A stretch of DNA of 64,000 nucleotides from the NCBI RefSeq assembly GCF_018131005.1, contig NZ_JAFCJK010000015.1, positions 28,220 through 92,219 of the forward strand, written 5' to 3'. The position numbers and the translations under genes were made by a program. Below the pieces are notes generated by a model. It was not told the DNA's origin. It saw nothing but the letters and a program-made list of their open reading frames with translations, and searched no databases. Every line of letters starts with the position of its first letter. The stretch's first letter is position 1. The stretch comes from Bradyrhizobium lablabi. Lineage in GTDB: Bacteria; Pseudomonadota; Alphaproteobacteria; Rhizobiales; Xanthobacteraceae. Positions 16,139 through 24,863 of this stretch are shown here, in pieces.

Positions 16139-18405
16139 CACCCGAGATCAACCTGACCCGCGATCCCGCCCATCTCAGGCACGGCTCGAATATCGGCCAG
16201 CCGCTGACGCGCCGCGACGGCGTCCTGAAGGTCAAGGGCGAAGCCCGCTATGCCGCGGACAATCATCCGCCCGGCATGCTGTATGCCGTGATCGCCACCG
16301 CGAGCATCGCGCGCGGGCGCGTCACCTCGCTCGACGTCGCCGCGGCCAGGCGCCATCCCGGCGTCGTCGACGTCATGACGCCGTCTCACAAGCCGCAGCT
16401 CGCCGAAGACCCCGACGCCAAGACCAATCCGTTCGCCTTCCGTATGGAGGTGTTGCAGAGCGACGAGGTGCGCTACGCCAACCAGGCGATCGCGGTCGTG
16501 ATCGCCGAGACGCTTGAGGCCGCAACCGAGGGGGCGGCCCTGCTGTCGCCGCGATATGACGTCGCGCCTGCGCGCGTCGGCCTCGACGCCGACGAGAGCT
16601 ACACCCCGCCGGTGGTCGGGCTCGGCAATCCGGCCGAAGTCCACCATGGCGATGCCGATGCCGGCCTGGCTGCGGCGTCGCAGCGTATCGAAGCGATCTA
16701 TGAGACGCCGGCGCAGTACCATAACGCGATCGAGCCGCATGCGATCGTCGCGGCGTGGAATGGCGACCGGCTGTCGATCGACACGCCGAGCCAGGGCATG
16801 GTGCTCGCGCAGATGCGCATTGGCGGACTGTTCGGCATTCCACCAGGCAACATCCACATTCGCAGCCCGTTTCTCGGCGGCGGTTTCGGCTCAAAGGGTC
16901 TTGTGGCGGGGCCGCAGATCCTCGGCATCATGGCGGCGAAGCTGGTCGGGCGTCCGGTCAAGCTCGTGCTCCGCCGCGAGCAGATGTATGGCCCGGTCGG
17001 CCATCGCCCGCCGACCCGGCAGCGGCTCCGCATCGGGGTCGGCAGTGACGGCGCGCTGACGGCGATCGAGCATCACGCGAAAGTCACGACCTCGAGCTTC
17101 GACGATTTCTATGAACCCGCCGCCGATGTTTCGCACGCGCTCTATGCTACTCCGGCAATCAAGACCTCGCACGAGGCGTTGCGCGTCGACAGCGGCACGC
17201 CGCTGTTCATGCGCGCGCCGGGCGAGGCGACCGGATCGGTTGCGCTGGAAAGCGCGATCGACGAAGCGGCCTTCGCCTGCGGCATCGATCCGCTGGCGTT
17301 TCGGCTGAAGAACTATGCCGAGGTCGAGCCGGCCACCGGCAGGCCATTTTCGTCCAAGGCACTGCGCGAATGTTACGCGAAAGCCGCCGAACGGTTCGGC
17401 TGGTCGCGTCGACCGCTGGCGCCAAGGCAGATGCGCGACGATGCAGGCTTCCTGGTCGGTTGGGGCATGGGCACCGCGATCTTCCCCGCGTTGATGTTTC
17501 AGGGCAATGCGCGCGCCGTCATCCGCGCCGACGGCACGGGTGCGATGGAGACCGGCGCGCACGACATGGGGCAGGGCGCATGGACCGCGCTCGCGCAGAT
17601 CTCGGCCGACGCGCTCGGGCTCGATCTCGAACAGGTCGCATTCAAATCCGGCACCTCCGATCTCCCGGATGCCGGGATCGCCGGGGGTTCGGCACACACC
17701 GCGACTGTCGGAAATGCGATCCACAATGCGGGCGCGGCGGTCATCGCCAAGCTCGCCGGGCTCGCGACCTCGGACGATCGTTCGCCGCTGTTCGGTGCCG
17801 GCAATGCCGGCGTGATCGCGCGGCAGGGGCGGCTGCACCGCCGCGACGATGATGTCCGCAGCGAAAGCTATGCCGACATCCTCGCGCGCGCCGGCTTGGC
17901 GGAAATCGATGCCAGCGGCAGCGGCGCTGCCGATCCGGCGGCGCAATCGCAATATGCCATGCATGCGCACGGCGCCGTGTTCGCGGAGGTCAAGGTCGAT
18001 CCGAACCTGGGGCAGGTTCGCGTCACGCGGATGGTCGGCGCCTTTGCTGCCGGCCGCATCATCAATCCGCGACTCGTCCAGAGCCAGCTCTACGGCGGGA
18101 TGATCTGGGGCATGTCGTTCGCGCTGCACGAGGAGGCCGTGACCGACCGTCGCTCCGGCCGGATCCTCAACGCGAACCTCGCGGAATACCACGTGCCTGT
18201 GAATGCCGACGTGCCGCCAATGGACGTGATCACGGTCGACGAGCACGATCCACATGTGAACGCGCTCGGCATCAAGGGCGTCGGCGAGATCGGCATCACC
18301 GGCAGCGCAGGTGCGGTCGCCAATGCCGTGTGGCACGCAACCGGCATCCGCGTCCGGCGCTTCCCGATCCGGATCGAGGAGCTTGTGACGGGGCTTTCGG
18401 ACTAA
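16135..18405 (+). CDS. Aldehyde oxidoreductase molybdenum-binding subunit (PaoC/YagR type)
   Basis: 756 residues, slightly longer than E. coli PaoC. Domains in order: aldehyde oxidase a/b hammerhead (GEARYAADNHPPGMLYAVI), then molybdopterin-binding segments SPFLGGGFGSKG, ETGAHDMGQGAW and GGSAHTATVGNA. The catalytic Glu is in KGVGEIGITGSAGAVANAV near the C-terminus. It hydroxylates aldehydes to carboxylic acids at the Mo centre; the substrate range is unknown. The cofactor-inserting XdhC-like chaperone (PaoD), usual as a fourth gene, is not found downstream and must be encoded elsewhere. Confidence 0.93.
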   Translation: MTPEINLTRDPAHLRHGSNIGQPLTRRDGVLKVKGEARYAADNHPPGMLYAVIATASIARGRVTSLDVAAARRHPGVVDVMTPSHKPQLAEDPDAKTNPFAFRMEVLQSDEVRYANQAIAVVIAETLEAATEGAALLSPRYDVAPARVGLDADESYTPPVVGLGNPAEVHHGDADAGLAAASQRIEAIYETPAQYHNAIEPHAIVAAWNGDRLSIDTPSQGMVLAQMRIGGLFGIPPGNIHIRSPFLGGGFGSKGLVAGPQILGIMAAKLVGRPVKLVLRREQMYGPVGHRPPTRQRLRIGVGSDGALTAIEHHAKVTTSSFDDFYEPAADVSHALYATPAIKTSHEALRVDSGTPLFMRAPGEATGSVALESAIDEAAFACGIDPLAFRLKNYAEVEPATGRPFSSKALRECYAKAAERFGWSRRPLAPRQMRDDAGFLVGWGMGTAIFPALMFQGNARAVIRADGTGAMETGAHDMGQGAWTALAQISADALGLDLEQVAFKSGTSDLPDAGIAGGSAHTATVGNAIHNAGAAVIAKLAGLATSDDRSPLFGAGNAGVIARQGRLHRRDDDVRSESYADILARAGLAEIDASGSGAADPAAQSQYAMHAHGAVFAEVKVDPNLGQVRVTRMVGAFAAGRIINPRLVQSQLYGGMIWGMSFALHEEAVTDRRSGRILNANLAEYHVPVNADVPPMDVITVDEHDPHVNALGIKGVGEIGITGSAGAVANAVWHATGIRVRRFPIRIEELVTGLSD

Positions 18406-18430
18406 CTTGCCTCTCCTGGAGGCGCGCGAT

Positions 18431-18456
18431 CGACCCTTCCCTCCGGGGAAGGGTCG
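18431..18456 (+). terminator. Terminator hairpin between convergent genes
   Basis: Perfect 10-bp stem (18431-18440 with 18447-18456), 6-nt loop, then a modestly T-rich stretch. It lies between the molybdenum subunit stop (18405) and the XRE-cupin stop (18488) and may serve both strands. Confidence 0.55.
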
Positions 18457-18487
18457 CAATCTTTGCTTCACCGGCGTGCGATGGGCT

Positions 18488-19141
18488 TCACCCCGCCTGC
18501 GTCACGCAGTTCACCCACAGCACGACGGTCTTGGCATCATCGGCCGGATTGGAGAAGCGGTGCGGCCTTCGGCTGGCGAACCGGAAACTGTCGCCCTGCT
18601 TCAACGTCCAGGTCCCCGCGTCCACCGTCAGCGTCATCTCGCCTTCGAGAACGAGGCCGGCTTCCTCGCCGTCATGGGTATAGAGCTCGTCACCCGTGCT
18701 GCCGCCGGGCTCGAGGTGAACCAGGAACAGATTGAGCAGGTTCTCCGAACCGGCGGGGCTCAGCAACTGCTTTGAGATTCCGGTGCGCCAAAGCTTGAGC
18801 TCGGCGCGCTGCCCTTCGCGCGTGACGATGCCGTTCGATGCGCCATCGTTCGGCGCTGCGCCGAACAGCGCGGCGATGCCGACGCCGAGCACGTCGGCCA
18901 GCGTCGCGAGCACGCGCAACGAGGGCGAGGACAGGCCGCGCTCGATCTGGCTGATGAAGCCAATCGAGAGATGCGTGCGCGCCGCGACCGTTGCCAGTGA
19001 CATCGCCCTGGCACGGCGCAGATCGCGGATGCGGCGGCCGACCGCGAGGTCCACTGCCGGCTCGGCCGGCTTTTTGGCGGCACGCCGCGCTTTTGCGGGC
19101 CTGCCTGCCGCTGATTTGCGCATTCTCTTGCCGCCGCTCAC
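18488..19141 (-). CDS. XRE-cupin transcriptional regulator
   Basis: 217 residues from GTG at 19141 (GGAAG eight nt upstream); an ATG six codons later is an alternative. A basic, Ala/Lys-rich N-terminus of about 30 residues precedes the XRE HTH (SLATVAARTHLSIGFISQIE), then a cupin (LYTHDGEEAGLVLEGEMTLT, FRFASRRPHRFSNPADD). Such regulators commonly control amine or amino-acid uptake and breakdown. It diverges from a polar amino-acid ABC transporter, and a TTTCA-N6-TGAAA palindrome sits between them. Confidence 0.88.
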   Translation of the reverse strand: MSGGKRMRKSAAGRPAKARRAAKKPAEPAVDLAVGRRIRDLRRARAMSLATVAARTHLSIGFISQIERGLSSPSLRVLATLADVLGVGIAALFGAAPNDGASNGIVTREGQRAELKLWRTGISKQLLSPAGSENLLNLFLVHLEPGGSTGDELYTHDGEEAGLVLEGEMTLTVDAGTWTLKQGDSFRFASRRPHRFSNPADDAKTVVLWVNCVTQAG

Positions 19142-19204
19142 GTCAGGGCGCTTCCTTCATGCGTATGAAAACCGCTTGCAATGATCGCGGTTTCGTGTCC
19201 ACAA

Positions 19205-19220
19205 TTTCATATTGGTGAAA
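19205..19220. promoter_or_regulatory. Candidate operator TTTCA-N6-TGAAA
   Basis: A perfect 5-bp inverted repeat with a 6-bp spacer lies in the divergent intergenic region, 64 bp from the regulator start and 91 bp from the binding-protein start. Its position suits an autoregulated XRE-cupin operator; binding is inferred. Confidence 0.4.
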
Positions 19221-19310
19221 ATAGGCCGGAACGGCGTCGCCCGCAACCTCAAGCTCGAAACCGCGGGGCCGGGCGACGCGGCGCCGGTGTCAGCTTCAGG
19301 GGGTGTTGCG

Positions 19311-20078
19311 ATGTCCTTTCAGCGTCTCGTCCAGGCCGTACTCGCGGCCCTCGCCATTGCGGCGAGCTGGCCCGCCTCGGCGCAGCAGGTGCTGAAGGTC
19401 GGCTCGACGCCGACGGGCATTCCCTTCACCTTCCTCGACACCAAGACCAACTCGATCCAGGGCATCATGGTCGATCTCGCCACCGAGATCGGCAAGGACG
19501 CCGGCTTTGCGGTGCAGATCGAGCCGATGCAGTTCTCGGCGCTGATCCCGTCGCTGACTTCGAACAAGATCGACATCATCGCGGCCGCGATGTTTGCCAC
19601 CGCTGCGCGCAAGGAGGTGATCGATTTCTCCGACGCCGTCTACACCTATGGCGAAGGCCTCGTGGTTCCGAAGGCCGACACCAAAAACTATAGTTCGCAG
19701 GAGGAGTTCAAGGGCGAGGTGGTCGGCGCCCAGGTCGGAACGGCCTTTGTCGATGCGCTGAAGAAGACGGGACTGTTCAGCGAGGTCAAGGTCTACGACA
19801 CGATTCCCGACATCCTGCGCGACGTGAATGCCGGCCGCCTCAAGGCCGGTTTCGCCGACTATCCGATTCTCGCCTACAACCTCAAACAGGGTAATTTTGC
19901 CGACGTCCGCCTGGTCGACTCCTACAAGCCCGTTACCGTCGGTACCGTCGCGATTGGAATCCGCAAGAGCGATTCAGAGCTGCTGGCCAGGATCAACGCC
20001 TCGCTGGCCAAGCTGAAGGCGAACGGCGCCATCGCAAGGATCCTTGAGAAATGGGGGCAGAAGGCCAACGCCTCCTGA
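19311..20078 (+). CDS. Polar amino-acid ABC transporter, periplasmic binding protein
   Basis: 255 residues from the ATG at 19311, chosen because a signal peptide begins there (MSFQRLVQAVLAALAIAA to WPASAQQ) with AGGGGGT upstream. The SBP family 3 pattern is clear: LKVGSTPTGIPFTFLD, IQGIMVDLATEIGKDAGF, LIPSLTSNKIDII, and the second-lobe motif VGAQVGTAFVD. It delivers an amino acid or related amine to the permease downstream. First gene of a four-gene unit with permease, ATPase and FAD oxidoreductase. Confidence 0.9.
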   Translation: MSFQRLVQAVLAALAIAASWPASAQQVLKVGSTPTGIPFTFLDTKTNSIQGIMVDLATEIGKDAGFAVQIEPMQFSALIPSLTSNKIDIIAAAMFATAARKEVIDFSDAVYTYGEGLVVPKADTKNYSSQEEFKGEVVGAQVGTAFVDALKKTGLFSEVKVYDTIPDILRDVNAGRLKAGFADYPILAYNLKQGNFADVRLVDSYKPVTVGTVAIGIRKSDSELLARINASLAKLKANGAIARILEKWGQKANAS

Positions 20079-20118
20079 TACGCAAAGGCCGACGAAACGC
20101 CGCGCGTAATGTGAGCCG

Positions 20119-20772
20119 ATGCAGAAGTTCCTGAACGATGCCGTCGAGTTCGTGCCGATCCTGCTGCATGGCGTCTGGCTGACGCTCGTCGTCACCATCG
20201 GCTCCCTGGCGCTGTCAACCGTTCTCGGTCTGGTCTGGGCCCTGATGCGGGTGTCCGGCATCGGCGTGCTGTCGGGCCTCAGCGCATCGGTGATCAATGT
20301 GATCCGCGGCATCCCGATCATCGTGCTGCTGTTCTATCTCTACTTCGTGATGCCAGATGTCGGTGTCACGCTGACGGCGCTGCAGGCCGCGATTCTCGGG
20401 CTCGGGATTGCGTACTCGGCCTATCAGGCGGAGAATTTCCGCGCCGGCATCGAGGCGATCGACAAGGGGCAGATCGAGGCGGCGCAGGCGATCGGCATGA
20501 GCTGGTGGCAGACCATGCGCCGCGTGGTACTGCCGCAGGCGGTGAAGATCGTGCTGCCGCCCTACGGCAACGTCATGATCATGATGCTGAAGGATTCCTC
20601 GCAGGCGTCCACCATCACGGTTGCCGAACTCGCGCTGCAGGGCAAGCTGATAGCGTCGTCGACCTTCAAGAATGCCAGCGTGTTTACGCTGGTAGCGCTG
20701 ATGTACCTCACCATGAGCATCCCGCTGATCCTGCTGGTGCGCCATTTCGAGAAGCGGGCGGGACGGCGATGA
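20119..20772 (+). CDS. Polar amino-acid ABC transporter permease
   Basis: 217 residues, five or so membrane helices. The cytoplasmic EAA loop reads EAAQAIGMSWWQTMRRVVLPQA, which contacts the ATPase, and VIRGIPIIVLLFYLYF is typical of the HisMQ/GlnP branch. A single permease gene suggests a homodimeric channel. It lies 40 bp after the binding protein and overlaps the ATPase start by four bases. Confidence 0.92.
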   Translation: MQKFLNDAVEFVPILLHGVWLTLVVTIGSLALSTVLGLVWALMRVSGIGVLSGLSASVINVIRGIPIIVLLFYLYFVMPDVGVTLTALQAAILGLGIAYSAYQAENFRAGIEAIDKGQIEAAQAIGMSWWQTMRRVVLPQAVKIVLPPYGNVMIMMLKDSSQASTITVAELALQGKLIASSTFKNASVFTLVALMYLTMSIPLILLVRHFEKRAGRR

Positions 20773-21500
20773 TCGAATTGACTGACGTCCACAAGAGCTT
20801 TGGCAAGGTCGAGGTGCTGAAGGGCATCTCGGCCTCGGTCGAGAAGGGCGAGGTGGTCTGCATCATCGGTCCGTCGGGCTCCGGCAAGTCGACCATCCTC
20901 CGCTGCGTCAACGGGCTCGAAGGCTACGACCGGGGCGACATCCGCGTCGAAGGGGCGCGCGTCAATCGCGACAGCAGCTCCATCGTCGCGATCAGGACCC
21001 AGGTGTCAATGGTGTTCCAGCGCTTCAACCTGTTCCCGCATCGCACGGCGCTCGAAAACGTCATCGAGGGGCCGATCATCGTGAAGAAGGAGCCACGCGA
21101 CGAGGCTCTGGCGCGCGGCCGCGCGCTGCTCGCGCAGGTCGGGCTCGCGGAGAAGGCGGACGTGCACCCGCCACAACTCTCCGGCGGGCAGCAGCAGCGC
21201 GTCGCGATCGCACGCGCGCTGGCGATGCAGCCAAAGGCGATCCTGTTCGATGAGCCGACCTCGGCGCTCGATCCCGAATTGGTCGGCGACGTGCTGTCCG
21301 TGATGCGCCGGCTCGCCGACGACGGCATGACCATGGTGGTGGTCACGCACGAGATGGGCTTTGCCCGCGACGTCGCGGACCGCGTGTTGTTCATCGATGG
21401 CGGCGTCATCGTCGAGCAGGGCGCGGCGAAATCCGTTCTCAACCAGCCGCAGCACGCCCGCACCCAGGATTTCCTGCGGCGCGTGCTCCATCCGCTTTGA
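20769..21500 (+). CDS. Polar amino-acid ABC transporter ATP-binding protein
   Basis: 243 residues; the start is fixed by ATGA overlap with the permease stop. Walker A GPSGSGKST, Q-loop VFQRFNLFPH, signature LSGGQQQRVAIARAL, Walker B ILFDEPTSALDPE and switch His in VVTHEMGF are all intact, as in GlnQ/HisP. It energises uptake of the substrate bound by the upstream binding protein. The FAD oxidoreductase starts 13 bp after its stop, supporting a shared transcript. Confidence 0.93.
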   Translation: MIELTDVHKSFGKVEVLKGISASVEKGEVVCIIGPSGSGKSTILRCVNGLEGYDRGDIRVEGARVNRDSSSIVAIRTQVSMVFQRFNLFPHRTALENVIEGPIIVKKEPRDEALARGRALLAQVGLAEKADVHPPQLSGGQQQRVAIARALAMQPKAILFDEPTSALDPELVGDVLSVMRRLADDGMTMVVVTHEMGFARDVADRVLFIDGGVIVEQGAAKSVLNQPQHARTQDFLRRVLHPL

Positions 21501-21513
21501 TCCGGTTACACGT

Positions 21514-22806
21514 ATGAACGTACCCGTCCGCCTGCCGTTGCCGCCGAGCCTCTATGCCGACACCGCCGTGCCGCCGGTCGCGACACCACCGCTCACCGCG
21601 GACAAGAGCGTGCCGGTCGCGATCATCGGCGGCGGCTTCACCGGCCTCTCCACCGCATTGCATCTCGCCGAGCAGGGCGTGCCGGCGATCGTGCTTGAAG
21701 CGCAGGAGCCGGGCTGGGGCGCCTCCGGCAACAATGGCGGGCAGATCAATCCGGGACTGAAGCACGATCCGGACCAGATCGAAGCCGATTTCGGCACCGA
21801 TCTCGGCCGCCGCATGGTCGAATTCTCCTACGGCACCACGAACTTCACGCTCGATCTGATCCGCCGTTACCAGATTCCCTGCGAGGCGCGGCAGAACGGC
21901 ACGCTGCGCGCCGCCTACAACGAAGCGAGCGCCGCCGCGATCGAGGCGACGGCGAAGCAGTGCATCCGGCGCGGCATGCCGGTGAAATTGCTCAACGCCG
22001 CCGAGATGCGCGAGATGACGGGGAGCGACCGCTATCTCCGTGCCATGCTCGATGCACGCGGCGGCGATCTGCATCCGTTAAGTTACGTGCGCGGGCTCGC
22101 GCGCGCTGCGATTGGCGCCGGCGCAATCGTTCATGGCGAGACGCCGGCTCTGGCGCTGCGCCGTGACGGCGCGCGCTGGCGCATCGAGACACCGCGCGCG
22201 GTCGTGCATGCCGACAAGGTGCTGCTCGCGACCAACGGCTTTACCGACGATCTCTGGCCGGCGCTCCGCCGCACCATCGTGCCGGTGTTCTCGTCGATCG
22301 CATGCACTGCGCCACTGTCCGACGATGTCGCGCGATCGATCATGCCGAGCCGGCCGGTGCTCTACGAGAGCGGCCAGATCACGGTCTATTATCGCATCGA
22401 CCAGCGCAATCGCCTCTTGATGGGCGGCCGCGGCCCGATGCGCTGGATCAAGAGCCCGTCCGACATCTCCTACCTGATCCGCTACGCCGAGCGGTTGTGG
22501 CCGCAGCTTGCCGGCGTTACATGGACTCATGGTTGGAACAGCCGCCTCGCCATCACCAAGGACCACTATCCGCACGTGCACGAGCCCGCGGAGAATCTCC
22601 TGATCTCGCTCGGCTGCAACGGCCGCGGCGTCGCACTCTCAACCGCGATGGGCGCCCAACTCGCCCGCCGCCTGATCGGCGGGAGCAGGGCCGAGATCGA
22701 CATGCCGATCACGGGCGTCAAGCCGATTCCGATGCACGCCTTCTGGCCCCTCGGCGTCACGGCTGCCGTACTGACGGGGCGGGTAAGGGACCGGCTGGGG
22801 GTGTGA
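21514..22806 (+). CDS. FAD-dependent amine oxidoreductase, DAO family (gamma-glutamylputrescine-oxidase-like)
   Basis: 430 residues from ATG at 21514. Dinucleotide motif VAIIGGGFTGLSTALHLAEQ near residue 35, then WGASGNNGGQINPGLK, typical of PuuB/OrdL-type oxidases of secondary amines. The C-terminal FAD motif is LGCNGRGVALSTAMG. Expected reaction: oxidation of an imported amine or N-substituted amino acid to an aldehyde or oxo acid plus ammonia. The preceding transporter and the cupin regulator suggest one uptake-and-oxidation module. The exact substrate is unknown. Confidence 0.85.
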   Translation: MNVPVRLPLPPSLYADTAVPPVATPPLTADKSVPVAIIGGGFTGLSTALHLAEQGVPAIVLEAQEPGWGASGNNGGQINPGLKHDPDQIEADFGTDLGRRMVEFSYGTTNFTLDLIRRYQIPCEARQNGTLRAAYNEASAAAIEATAKQCIRRGMPVKLLNAAEMREMTGSDRYLRAMLDARGGDLHPLSYVRGLARAAIGAGAIVHGETPALALRRDGARWRIETPRAVVHADKVLLATNGFTDDLWPALRRTIVPVFSSIACTAPLSDDVARSIMPSRPVLYESGQITVYYRIDQRNRLLMGGRGPMRWIKSPSDISYLIRYAERLWPQLAGVTWTHGWNSRLAITKDHYPHVHEPAENLLISLGCNGRGVALSTAMGAQLARRLIGGSRAEIDMPITGVKPIPMHAFWPLGVTAAVLTGRVRDRLGV

Positions 22807-22953
22807 GTCCCGCCCGACAGGGTCATTTCCTCGCGCGCGCATGATCCCGGCAATGTGACCGATCGTGAAGTCGCGATGTGTTGGGGCCGCGCGATCCACG
22901 CACATATGCCGCTCATCATCTGACAAGCGCGTTCATCCATTGGAGCAAAGTCG

Positions 22954-23199
22954 ATGCGTGTTGTTCTGGGATTGGGAATGGGATTGTTGATCGCGCTGGG
23001 TGCTTCCGCTGACGCGGCGACAGCGCACCATTCCCGTGCGCATCATCATGTCATCCTTCCCCATGGCGTGGCCTCGAGCTTCGCCGCTGTCCCGCCTCCG
23101 GCCTACGCGTGGCCTCGACCGTCGGTTCGCTTCCACGACACTCCCAGCTACAACGATCCGTCCAAGTTCGGCGGCCAGTCGCTCGGGATGGATCCATAG
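22954..23199 (+). CDS. Small secreted His/Pro-rich protein
   Basis: 81 residues. Signal peptide at residues 1-22 (MRVVLGLGMGLLIALGASAD). The mature part is His-rich at its start (HHSRAHHHVILPHG), then Pro-rich, ending NDPSKFGGQSLGMDP. The His cluster could bind metal, but that is only a suggestion. The next gene, 30 bp on, is also a small secreted protein, and the two may be co-transcribed. Confidence 0.6.
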   Translation: MRVVLGLGMGLLIALGASADAATAHHSRAHHHVILPHGVASSFAAVPPPAYAWPRPSVRFHDTPSYNDPSKFGGQSLGMDP

Positions 23200-23229
23200 T
23201 GCAGCCGCGTTGTGCAGCACGGTCAGGTC

Positions 23230-23511
23230 ATGACGGTACGCAACATGATTAAACGAAATGCGACGCATGCAGTGTTGCCTTTGTTGCTGGCGCTGGCCCT
23301 TTCGTTCGTTGTCTACGGCTCGGCCAATGCGGCATCCGGTCATCGCGCCAAGGCGGGACGCTTCCGCACGCCTCATGTGATCGTTCCTCCCGCGCAGCGC
23401 GCAGTTCCACAGGGCGCGGCTCCATCAGGGCAGTTCGCAGTCCCCGGCTGGTCCGATGACGCAACCCGGCGCTGGCTCGACAATGCCAGCTCGTCATGGC
23501 ACCAGGCCTGA
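23230..23511 (+). CDS. Small secreted protein, unknown function
   Basis: 93 residues from ATG at 23230 (AGG nearby); a GTG at 23212 would add six residues. A long signal peptide with hydrophobic core AVLPLLLALALSFVVYGS is followed by a basic, Pro- and Gln-rich mature part (PPAQRAVPQGAAPSGQ) and a C-terminus DDATRRWLDNASSSWHQA. The pattern resembles short Bradyrhizobium exported proteins of unknown role. Paired with the preceding gene. Confidence 0.55.
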   Translation: MTVRNMIKRNATHAVLPLLLALALSFVVYGSANAASGHRAKAGRFRTPHVIVPPAQRAVPQGAAPSGQFAVPGWSDDATRRWLDNASSSWHQA

Positions 23512-23782
23512 TGCAGATGCCGCGATCCGCTGGAGTGTGTCGTGACGCGTAGCTATCGTCAGCGCGCCGATCACTGATTTGCCCGACGAGGCAAGTCCGG
23601 CCTCCACCGAGCGACAATCGGCACCCGGCTTCCCCTGCGCCCTCAGCTGAAGAAGAGGGACGATGAGATGCAAAACTCGGTCACATCGCGCCGCGAGAAT
23701 GCGCGCTGATATCCGTTGTTTGAAATTTTGGATGGGTACCGAGCGAAGCAGCGAAGCAACCATGGTTCTGGCTACGGCGCGA

Positions 23783-23821
23783 TTGACACGCTTATCGTCT
23801 CGGATTATGTATAGACATAAT
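23783..23821 (+). promoter_or_regulatory. Sigma70-type promoter with overlapping HutC operator (site 1)
   Basis: TTGACA (23783-23788), 17-bp spacer, TATGTA (23806-23811). The palindrome ATTATGTATAGACATAAT (23804-23821) covers the -10 box; its core TGTATAGACA is the reverse complement of the cores at the other two sites. GAGGAGG follows before the ATG at 23839. The arrangement predicts repression by HutC. Confidence 0.75.
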
Positions 23822-23838
23822 CTGAGGAGGACGTTGTT

Positions 23839-24840
23839 ATGCCGCCGATCTACATCACCTACCTCAACCGCCTCGACATCGACGAGCTGAAGATCACTGA
23901 CGATGAAATCCTGTCGGCGATCGAAACGAGCCTGGCAGCCCAGGGCAGGGGCGACACCGTCATCGAGCCGCGCGTCCATCTCGAACCCGGCGTCGCCAAC
24001 GGGCACTTCAACGTGCTGCGTGGGGCGATCAAGCCGCCGATCGACAGGGCCGGCGTCAAGATCGTCGGCGACTTCGTCGACAACTACAAACTCGGACTTC
24101 ATTCGGAACTTGGCATCCTGGCGCTGTTCGATCCCCGAACCGGCGCGCCAAAGGCGATCATGGACGCGAGCGGCATTACCGACATGCGCACCGGGGCGGT
24201 GACGGCGATCGGCGCCAAGTATCTCGCCCGCAAGAATTCGAAGATCCTCGGCCATATCGGCGCGCGCGGCACCGCGTACTGGAACGTCCGGCTGCTCGAC
24301 CGTCTGTTTGATTTCGACGAGATCCGCGTGCATTCGCGCCGCGAGGAAAGCCGCAAAAATTTCGCCGATAGGCTCAGCCGCGACCTCGGCAAGAAGGTGG
24401 TGGCGACGGAAGACTGGAAGTCGTGTCTCGAGGGCGCCGACATCGTTGTCGAGGCCTCCCGGCTCGACAAGCCGACGCCGATGCTGAAGACCGAGTGGAT
24501 CAAGAAGGGTGCTTTCGTCGTTCCCTATGGAACGATGAGCGCGATCGAGCTCTCGCTGACCGACATCATGGCGAAGCTCGTGGTCGACGACTGGGGCCAG
24601 TGCAAGGGCGGAAAATTCGGCAGCCTTCGCGCCCACGTCGAGGCGGGCAAGCTGTCCGAGGCGACGCTGCACGCAGAGCTCGGACAGATCGTCGCCGGTC
24701 TCAAGCCGGGGCGCGAGAGTGACGCCGAGACCAATCTGCTCTGGCATCGCGGACTTTCGCTGTCCGACATTGCGTTGGGTCATGCGATGCTGGAAAAGGC
24801 CGAGCGCATCGGCGTGGGGCAGCGTCTGCGCTTTGCCTGA
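23839..24840 (+). CDS. Ornithine cyclodeaminase / mu-crystallin family enzyme
   Basis: 333 residues, ATG with GAGGAGG upstream. It has the family's N-terminal substrate domain (EPRVHLEPGVANGHFNVLRG) and Rossmann NAD(P) domain (GITDMRTGAVTAIGAKYLAR, GHIGARGTAYWNVRLLDR, then VHSRREESRKNF). Members cyclise ornithine to proline, reduce imines or deaminate amino acids; the reaction here is not assignable. The operator over its promoter puts it under the same control as the hut genes, suggesting a role around histidine or its breakdown products. A binding-protein gene follows 23 bp later. Confidence 0.85.
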   Translation: MPPIYITYLNRLDIDELKITDDEILSAIETSLAAQGRGDTVIEPRVHLEPGVANGHFNVLRGAIKPPIDRAGVKIVGDFVDNYKLGLHSELGILALFDPRTGAPKAIMDASGITDMRTGAVTAIGAKYLARKNSKILGHIGARGTAYWNVRLLDRLFDFDEIRVHSRREESRKNFADRLSRDLGKKVVATEDWKSCLEGADIVVEASRLDKPTPMLKTEWIKKGAFVVPYGTMSAIELSLTDIMAKLVVDDWGQCKGGKFGSLRAHVEAGKLSEATLHAELGQIVAGLKPGRESDAETNLLWHRGLSLSDIALGHAMLEKAERIGVGQRLRFA

Positions 24841-24863
24841 TTGGAAGGCTGGGGCATCTTGCA

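Noticed and set aside
16891..18471. 526-codon minus-strand open frame across the molybdenum subunit
   Set aside because: Antisense shadow; Arg/Asp/His-rich composition is typical of a reversed GC-rich gene.
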